From CALXQW01 sp031553045 (GTDB taxonomy: Bacteria > Verrucomicrobiota > Verrucomicrobiia > Opitutales > Intestinicryptomonadaceae), in assembly GCA_031553045.1 (NCBI GenBank), contig JAVBLZ010000018.1:1-38949 (forward strand): 38,949 nt of DNA. Reading direction: 5' to 3'. Within the stretch, counting starts at the first letter, position 1; every line of letters begins with the position of its first letter. The position numbers were made by a program, and so were the translations under genes. Positions 34,602 to 38,949 of the stretch are shown piece by piece. Under the pieces are notes generated by a model. The model was not told the DNA's origin. It saw only the letters and a list, made by a program, of their open reading frames with translations, and made no database searches.

Positions 34602-34632
34602 TATATACTGAATGCCCAAACCTTATTTTCAA
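34602..34632 (-). promoter_or_regulatory. Putative fabH promoter
   Basis: TTGAAA (34632-34627) and TATATA (34607-34602) are 19 bases apart on the minus strand; eight bases separate the -10 box from ATG 34593. The spacing is long, so support is moderate. Confidence 0.35.
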
Positions 34633-34656
34633 GCCTAAATATAGCGTGAGTAATTT

Positions 34657-34685
34657 TTGAATACGTAATTTGCACATCAATAAAA
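34657..34685 (+). promoter_or_regulatory. Putative promoter of the pfkB-proA operon
   Basis: TTGAAT (34657-34662), 17 bases, ATAAAA (34680-34685). Transcription would start near 34692, just at a possible short leader reading frame and about 70 bases before the kinase start codon. Confidence 0.4.
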
Positions 34686-34692
34686 GGACTAC

Positions 34693-34728
34693 ATGGCAAC
34701 GCCTGTTTGCAGAGATTTTTTATTGTAA
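34693..34728 (+). CDS. Possible 11-residue leader peptide upstream of the kinase gene
   Basis: ATG at 34693 is preceded by AAAAGGA at a good distance for a Shine-Dalgarno sequence, which is rare among the genes in this window. It opens a frame MATPVCRDFLL and stops at TAA 34726-34728. It ends 33 bases before the kinase ATG. It could be a leader peptide or chance. The putative -10 box overlaps the Shine-Dalgarno-like sequence, so both cannot function for the same transcript. Confidence 0.25.
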   Translation: MATPVCRDFLL

Positions 34729-34761
34729 AATCAAAGAGTAAGGCTAGGCTTTTTAACCATT

Positions 34762-35679
34762 ATGGAAAATAATGCGGATTCAGTTTTAATATTGGGTACG
34801 GTGGCTTACGATAAAATAGAGACACCGCTTGCCAGCCAAGACTTCATTTTAGGGGGCTCGGCAAGTTTTGCGGCGCTTGCCTGCGCATTTTTCACGAAGG
34901 CAAAAATTGTCTGCGTCATTGGTAAAGATTTTAAAGACAGCGATATGGATAGGCTCGCAAAGAGGGGTATAGACGTTTCTGGAATACATCTGGATAAAAC
35001 GCTGCCAACCTTTTATTGGCACGGCAAATATCATGAAAATTTTAAAAGTCGTGAGACTATAGACGTGCGCCTTGGCGCATTTGAAAATTATATGCCTGAG
35101 CTTGGGTCTAGGCTTAAAGACAGCAAGTTTGTATTGCTTGGCAACATATCGCCCAGACATCAATCGCATTTGCTTTCGCAAGTTCGCAACCCAAGTTTTG
35201 TGGTTTTGGATACTATGGATTTGTGGATAACCACCGCAAATGCAGAACTCAAAGACCTCATAAAAAAAGTTGATTTGCTCATACTCAATGACGATGAGGC
35301 AAAACAGCTTACCAATGAAAACAACCTCATCATGGCGGGTGAAGGTTTAATGGCAATGGGCGCAAAAAGCGTCATAATAAAAAAGGGAGAACATGGTTCT
35401 ATGCTCTTTCATAAAGACGGTTTTTTCACGACGGTTGCCTACCCTATCAAATCTCTTTACGACCCTACGGGCGCAGGCGACTCTTTTGCAGGCAGCCTTA
35501 TAGGGCACATGGCAAAAAATAACGATACTTCATTTGAGGCAATTAAAAAGGCAATGCTCTATGCCACCGCCTGCGCATCTTTGACGGTGGAATCTTTTTC
35601 TTGCGACAAACTTGAAGCAAGCGGCATTGAAGAAATTGAACGCCGTGTTGAATATCTAAAAAAAATTACGACAGTCTAA
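34762..35679 (+). CDS. PfkB-family carbohydrate kinase
   Basis: The 305-aa product has the N-terminal sugar-binding GGSASFAAL motif (31-39) and the C-terminal ATP/anion-hole signature DPTGAGDSFAG containing the catalytic Asp. A middle LLILNDDEAKQLT segment is typical of ribokinase-fold enzymes. The substrate is a sugar, nucleoside or similar alcohol and cannot be read from the sequence; adenosine-kinase-like and ribokinase-like enzymes are both possible. The stop codon is immediately followed by the proA start codon (TAAATG), so the two genes are co-transcribed. Confidence 0.9.
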   Translation: MENNADSVLILGTVAYDKIETPLASQDFILGGSASFAALACAFFTKAKIVCVIGKDFKDSDMDRLAKRGIDVSGIHLDKTLPTFYWHGKYHENFKSRETIDVRLGAFENYMPELGSRLKDSKFVLLGNISPRHQSHLLSQVRNPSFVVLDTMDLWITTANAELKDLIKKVDLLILNDDEAKQLTNENNLIMAGEGLMAMGAKSVIIKKGEHGSMLFHKDGFFTTVAYPIKSLYDPTGAGDSFAGSLIGHMAKNNDTSFEAIKKAMLYATACASLTVESFSCDKLEASGIEEIERRVEYLKKITTV

Positions 35680-36954
35680 ATGGACATAGAAAAAACAGTT
35701 TTGGAAATTGCAAAAAAAGCGAGGGCGGCGGCGCTTAAACTTGCAAACGTATCTTCAGATAAAAAAAATCTGGCGCTCAAAAATTTGGCGTCTTTGCTCA
35801 GGCAAAAGCGTGAGGAAATCAAGGCGGCAAATTTAAAAGATTTGGCTGAGGCGCAAAAGACATCTATTTCAAAAGCCATGCTTGAAAGGCTCTCTTTAGA
35901 CGACAAAAAAATAGAGTCTATTGCAATATCCTTGGAAGAACTTGCCGCACTTCCCGATTATGTCGGCGAAATTATGGAGTCTATAACAAGACCCAATGGT
36001 CTTAAAATAGAAAAAGTGCGTGTGCCAATAGGTGTGATTGCCATAATTTATGAAAGCAGACCAAATGTTACGATAGACTGTGCGGCGCTGTGCCTCAAAA
36101 GCTCTAACGCCTGTATTTTGAGAGGCGGTAGCGAGTCTTTCAACACAAACATATATTTTGCGGGCCTCATAAAAGAAGCGCTCAAAAATACAAGCTTGCA
36201 TGAAGACTGCGTACAAATCATCCCCACCACCGATAGGCAAGCGCTCAGCGCAATGCTCAAGCAAGACAGCTACATAAACTGTATAATCCCCCGTGGCGGT
36301 GAAGGCTTGATACGCCATGTTGTGGAAAATTCTTCAATACCCGTGCTCAAGCACTACAAGGGCGTTTGCAATGTGTTTATAGACGAATATGCAGACGAAA
36401 CTTTGGCAATTAATATCACCGTTGACGCAAAGTGCCAACGTCCCAGCGTCTGCAACGCCGCAGAAAATTTGCTTGTGCATAAAAACGCAAAGGAACTTTT
36501 GGTCAAGCTTGCAAGAAAGCTTGCTTCAAGAGGGGTCGAACTGCGTACAACAAATGCGGCAAAAGCTGTTTTGGACTCGGCAAACATTCCTTCAAACCCC
36601 GCAACGCCTGAAGACTTCCAGACGGAATATACGGATTTGATAATTGCGATAGATTTGGTTGATGATGTTCAAGGCGCAATAGATTTTATAAATTTAAACA
36701 GCTCCGGACATTCAGACTGTATTGTAACTTCAAATGCGCAAAATGCCGAAGACTTTTTAAACGGCGTGGATTCAGCCACAGTATATTGGAATGCCTCTAC
36801 CCGTTTTACGGACGGTTTTGAATTTGGCATGGGCGCAGAAATCGGCATATCCACAGACAAGCTACATTCCCGTGGTCCTATGGGTTTAAAAGAGCTTAAC
36901 ATCTACAAATATAAAATCAGAGGCACAGGCCAAACCAAAGCCAAAGTTGAATAA
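35680..36954 (+). CDS. proA: Gamma-glutamyl phosphate reductase
   Basis: ProA reduces gamma-glutamyl phosphate to glutamate semialdehyde with NADPH in proline synthesis. The 424-aa product has the family motifs IYESRPNVTIDCAALCLKS, LRGGSESFNTN, IPRGGEGLIRHV, the catalytic Cys in CQRPSVCNAAENLLVH, and ASTRFTDGFEFGMGAEIGIS. Length is normal. It directly follows the sugar-kinase gene and ends before a terminator. The partner proB is not in the window. Confidence 0.96.
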   Translation: MDIEKTVLEIAKKARAAALKLANVSSDKKNLALKNLASLLRQKREEIKAANLKDLAEAQKTSISKAMLERLSLDDKKIESIAISLEELAALPDYVGEIMESITRPNGLKIEKVRVPIGVIAIIYESRPNVTIDCAALCLKSSNACILRGGSESFNTNIYFAGLIKEALKNTSLHEDCVQIIPTTDRQALSAMLKQDSYINCIIPRGGEGLIRHVVENSSIPVLKHYKGVCNVFIDEYADETLAINITVDAKCQRPSVCNAAENLLVHKNAKELLVKLARKLASRGVELRTTNAAKAVLDSANIPSNPATPEDFQTEYTDLIIAIDLVDDVQGAIDFINLNSSGHSDCIVTSNAQNAEDFLNGVDSATVYWNASTRFTDGFEFGMGAEIGISTDKLHSRGPMGLKELNIYKYKIRGTGQTKAKVE

Positions 36955-36991
36955 ATTTGCTTACACAAATTTTATCAAATAAGTCTTAAAG

Positions 36992-37022
36992 AAATCCCGT
37001 ACATGCATGCGGGATTTTTTTG
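36992..37022 (+). terminator. Rho-independent terminator after proA
   Basis: AAATCCCG and CGGGATTT pair around TACATGCATG, followed by a run of seven T. It starts 37 bases after the proA stop codon. Confidence 0.85.
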
Positions 37023-37140
37023 GAATGAATGCATAACGTAATAGCCTCACGTTTTTTTATTTGGAATAGATGCCTACCAACCCCATCATATTTTTTTGCA
37101 TTTGAAATAGCCACCCACTATCACAGCCTCGTATTTTTTT
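37015..37140. repeat. Three degenerate ~40-bp units ending in T-runs
   Basis: Three stretches share TTTGGAAT/TTTGAAAT at the start, a GCC-containing middle and an end of (C/A)GTTTTTTT or ATATTTTTTT (about 37015-37057, 37058-37097 and 37098-37140). Only short pieces are identical, so this is an old or weak repeat. The first unit overlaps the proA terminator T-run. Confidence 0.4.
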
Positions 37141-37172
37141 GAGAACTTAAAACTACAAGAGGCTTTAAACAT

Positions 37173-37201
37173 TGACTTGGTTTAATAAACCCGCTTAATG
37201 G
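37173..37201 (+). promoter_or_regulatory. Promoter with an operator palindrome between -35 and -10
   Basis: TTGACT (37173-37178) and TAATGG (37196-37201) are 17 bases apart. The 13-bp palindrome GGTTTAATAAACC fills 37179-37191, within the spacer. This is the usual position for repression by a small autoregulator such as the RHH protein encoded 27 bases downstream of it. Confidence 0.5.
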
Positions 37202-37217
37202 GTATTGTAATTGTTAA

Positions 37218-37415
37218 ATGCCAAATAAACTTTCAGAGGATAAACAGCGCATTTCGGCATCATTGCCGAAAGAGCTTGTAGCCGCCGTGCAAAAAAGAGC
37301 TTTTGCCGATGGCATCACCTTTACCGACGCCCTACGAGAGGCTCTTGCAGCTTTTATATCTCAGTATGAATCAAAATGTAGAAAGGTCTCTACCAATGCA
37401 AAAAAGAAAAGCTAA
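37218..37415 (+). CDS. Ribbon-helix-helix (CopG-like) DNA-binding protein
   Basis: The 65-aa product has a short basic beta-strand (KQRISASLP) followed by two helices (KELVAAVQKRAFADG, TFTDALREALAAFI), the RHH pattern. RHH dimers bind short palindromes and are common as antitoxins or autorepressors. The palindrome in its own promoter fits autoregulation. The C-terminal tail is Lys-rich. The last 20 bases overlap the start of the next gene. No toxin gene is recognised beside it. Confidence 0.75.
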   Translation: MPNKLSEDKQRISASLPKELVAAVQKRAFADGITFTDALREALAAFISQYESKCRKVSTNAKKKS

Positions 37416-37614
37416 TTCCAAAAGCATCGGGTTTATTAAACCCAAATGCACCCATGACATAGTTGATTTTGACCTGTCTAAAATTTTGGCGAAAAAATTG
37501 GAAGTAACCACGAAAGCTCTTAACCTAACAGAGTCCGAGTTATTAGAAATAGCACTAAAAAAATATCTAAAAAAATCCAAAAAAAAACTCATTTTAAAAA
37601 AGAAAGAATCATAG
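37396..37614 (+). CDS. Second small basic protein, possible ribbon-helix-helix
   Basis: The 72-aa product is Lys-rich. Its middle, VDFDLSKILAKKLEVTTKALNLTESELLEIALKKYLKK in two parts, has the strand-helix-helix rhythm of RHH proteins (D-F-D-L strand, then T-x-S-E-L-x-E-x-A-L helix). ATG 37396 follows GAAAGG and was preferred to two earlier in-frame ATGs that overlap the first RHH gene more. It may form a heteromeric regulator or an antitoxin-like pair with the 65-aa protein. A copy of the GGTTTA-type palindrome lies inside its early codons and another directly after its stop codon. Confidence 0.6.
   Translation: MQKRKANSKSIGFIKPKCTHDIVDFDLSKILAKKLEVTTKALNLTESELLEIALKKYLKKSKKKLILKKKES
37429..37443. 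promoter_or_regulatory. Second GGGTTTA(T)TAAACCC palindrome
   Basis: A perfect 7+1+7 palindrome within codons for the Gly-Phe-Ile-Lys-Pro stretch of the second small gene. It matches the promoter palindrome at 37179-37191. Confidence 0.4.
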
Positions 37615-37626
37615 GTTTAATAAACC
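37614..37626. promoter_or_regulatory. Third GGTTTAATAAACC palindrome
   Basis: It is the same 13-bp sequence as at 37179-37191. It begins at the last base of the second small gene, 68 bases before the ATG of the secreted-protein gene, so it could also control that gene. Confidence 0.45.
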
Positions 37627-37693
37627 CTAATGAGATTAGCCTACATTATCATTATCCACAAAAAATAAATTAATTAAATTGAAAGCGAATAAT

Positions 37694-38467
37694 ATGAATC
37701 ACTACAAATTTTTTTACAAAATAAGCGTAATAATCTGCCTTTGCCTGTTTGGCGGAACTTTATTTTCTCAGGATAAAGATGAAAAAAACAATATGGGCGA
37801 AAGCAAGGACGACATTATTGCCCGCCTAAAATCAAACTTGCTTAAGGACGAAAATGGCGATGTATATATCCGCCCATTTCAATACTTGTGTGTGGATGAT
37901 AGCAAACCCACGGATGGCTACCCTTATGGGTTCTATAAATATATAGACACAGGGTTAGATGCGGAATTTTTTATAGAAAAATATTTCAAAAAGGCTTACG
38001 ATCATTGGAGAGAAAGCCTGCCTGCCTTTGTGGCTTACTTTAAGGATAAAGGAATAACATTTAAACATATCAGCGAAAATGAAAAAGTTTTCAAAAGCTA
38101 TCTGGATAAAGGTATCCCAATCTGCGCCTTTTATCTGACACAAAACAAAGAGGCGTGGGGTGAGTTTTTAAACTACATCATAGAGCGCCAAAACGAACGT
38201 AAGATTTGCTCAAACCCCAAAAAGTGGGAAGAATATTTAAGAAAGCAAAAAAATGAGTCAAAAAAAGTTTTAACCAAGCTCAAAGTCAAAGGAAAAAGCC
38301 ACCATGGTTTCTTTTATTTGACTGGATATAACGATAGCACGAAAGAGTACCAAGTTTTTTTTAACTTTCAAGAAGACCCCTTGTGGATTACTTACGATGA
38401 ATTTAAGGCAATCCCAAAATACGACAGATCTGACAAGGAAGTAACATTCCGCAGTTTTGATTTTTGA
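37694..38467 (+). CDS. Secreted protein with a C39-like peptidase fold
   Basis: The 257-aa product has a signal peptide (hydrophobic core about 9-25, cleavage near LFS-QDK). The C-terminal half has GIPICAFYLTQ, then KSHHGFFYLTGYNDSTKEYQVFFN and WITYDEFKAI. This matches the His-containing part of C39-like papain-fold proteins (HHA-type His, TGY, a later Asp/Asn, and a YxEF end). The usual N-terminal catalytic Cys motif is not evident, although Cys in FQYLCVDD or IPICAFY might serve. Function is therefore uncertain. I preferred ATG 37694 to a TTG five codons earlier. No Shine-Dalgarno sequence is clear. Confidence 0.65.
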   Translation: MNHYKFFYKISVIICLCLFGGTLFSQDKDEKNNMGESKDDIIARLKSNLLKDENGDVYIRPFQYLCVDDSKPTDGYPYGFYKYIDTGLDAEFFIEKYFKKAYDHWRESLPAFVAYFKDKGITFKHISENEKVFKSYLDKGIPICAFYLTQNKEAWGEFLNYIIERQNERKICSNPKKWEEYLRKQKNESKKVLTKLKVKGKSHHGFFYLTGYNDSTKEYQVFFNFQEDPLWITYDEFKAIPKYDRSDKEVTFRSFDF

Positions 38468-38570
38468 GAAGAAAGCCTACAAATTTTGCCTATAAAATTG
38501 CTAGAATAAATTACGCAAAACTTGTAAATAAAAATACTCCAGCAACCCAATTTGCACTATTCTTCCACTA

Positions 38571-38949
38571 CACTAGGCTGACTGTGCCTTCGGCACAGCA
38601 TCAAAAAAAGCGCACACTTTAATTTCTAAAGCGTGCTCTTAAATATTTTCTCAAACTTAAACAAACCCCAACTTTAACGACTAAAGTAAATTTTGGAAGT
38701 AAATCACCACTTTAATAAAAACCAACTTTAACCCTTAAAGTAAGTTTTGGAGGCAGACCTCCCCTTTAATAAACCCAACTTTACCTATTAAAGAAAGTTT
38801 TGGAAGCGCACCCCACACTTTAACCTTTTGGCAGCACGGTTTGGATGAAGAGTGAGGCTTGCGAAGTGAAGATGGGTGGGAATTGTACATACGTACATTC
38901 CCAGTCATATTCACGAAGCAAACGGAACTATTCGCCAAACAAGTCTGCC
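38571..38949. repeat. Structured intergenic repeat element, copy E (cut by the window end)
   Basis: CACTAGGCTG opens the element. A strong hairpin, CTGTGCC-TTC-GGCACAG, stands at 38582-38598, and a second hairpin (AGCGCAC-A-CTTTA with TAAAG-CGTGCTCT) at 38609-38640. About three array units follow to 38824, with TTTTGGAAG or TTTTGGAGG and CTTTAATAAAcCC. The terminal palindrome begins at 38825 and lacks only about five bases at the window end. The element starts 103 bases after the stop codon at 38467. Confidence 0.78.
38825..38949. repeat. Long imperfect palindrome, terminal part of copy E (partial)
   Basis: Bases 38826-38949 are identical to 8412-8535 over 124 bases, including both arms and the GTACATACGTAC tip. 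The expected closing CTGCCAAAAC is cut after CTGCC. By analogy with the other copies, a minus-strand gene should end within a few bases beyond 38954. Confidence 0.8.

Overview
The window looks like a chromosomal piece of a low-to-moderate GC, Gram-negative member of the Verrucomicrobiota, probably an Opitutae-like gut or anoxic-habitat lineage (inference). The evidence is two large secreted proteins ending in PEP-CTERM sorting tails of the Opitutae style (IPEPSxYAxxFG, hydrophobic stretch, basic end), two ExbB/ExbD/TonB-type energy-transducing sets, a pyruvate phosphate dikinase, and many genes without a Shine-Dalgarno sequence. No rRNA, tRNA, CRISPR array, prophage or transposase gene was seen.

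Layout. 1-9.5 kb: trmB, two PEP-CTERM beta-solenoid proteins, an IclR regulator and a smaller secreted protein. These are separated by copies of a large, structured, non-coding repeat element. 9.6-12.4 kb: ppdK with a strong terminator. 12.5-19.3 kb: a predicted HEIAH metallopeptidase with a low-complexity tail, followed by a 2.7-kb tandem segmental duplication. The duplication produced two Sel1-like secreted paralogues (849 and 845 aa) and a truncated copy of the peptidase 3' end. 19.4-24.4 kb (minus strand): a tightly coupled acylphosphatase, ABC ATPase, ABC permease and membrane TPR gene set, then ExbB-ExbD-TonB. 24.5-30.7 kb (plus): a secreted FKBP isomerase, then a five-gene coupled operon (TPR protein, ExbB-like, ExbD-like, degenerate TonB-like, metallo-beta-lactamase-fold hydrolase). 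30.7-37 kb: housekeeping genes (coaC, rsmE, a degenerate YyaL/DUF255-like protein, fabH, a PfkB sugar kinase, proA). 37-38.9 kb: two overlapping ribbon-helix-helix genes with apparent operators, a secreted C39-like protein, and another copy of the repeat element cut by the window edge.

The most unusual feature is the repeat element, seen at 1-170, 3006-3902, 8021-8540 and 38571-38949. The fuller copies run in the same order: a small start hairpin, a second hairpin (not clear in the 8021 copy), a tandem array of ~51-54-bp units with alternating CTTTAAT/ATTAAAG arms, and a 117-131-bp imperfect palindrome. Arms change in compensation between copies, while a GG/GT internal loop beside the apical stem is kept in all three palindromes that lie beside a minus-strand stop codon. 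Each of those three ends at or inside that codon, and one start motif overlaps the stop codon of a plus-strand gene. I know of no named family with this architecture; it is the best candidate here for an undescribed system. A second theme is genes whose predicted -10 box lies only 5-8 bases before the start codon with no Shine-Dalgarno sequence, which suggests leaderless mRNAs.
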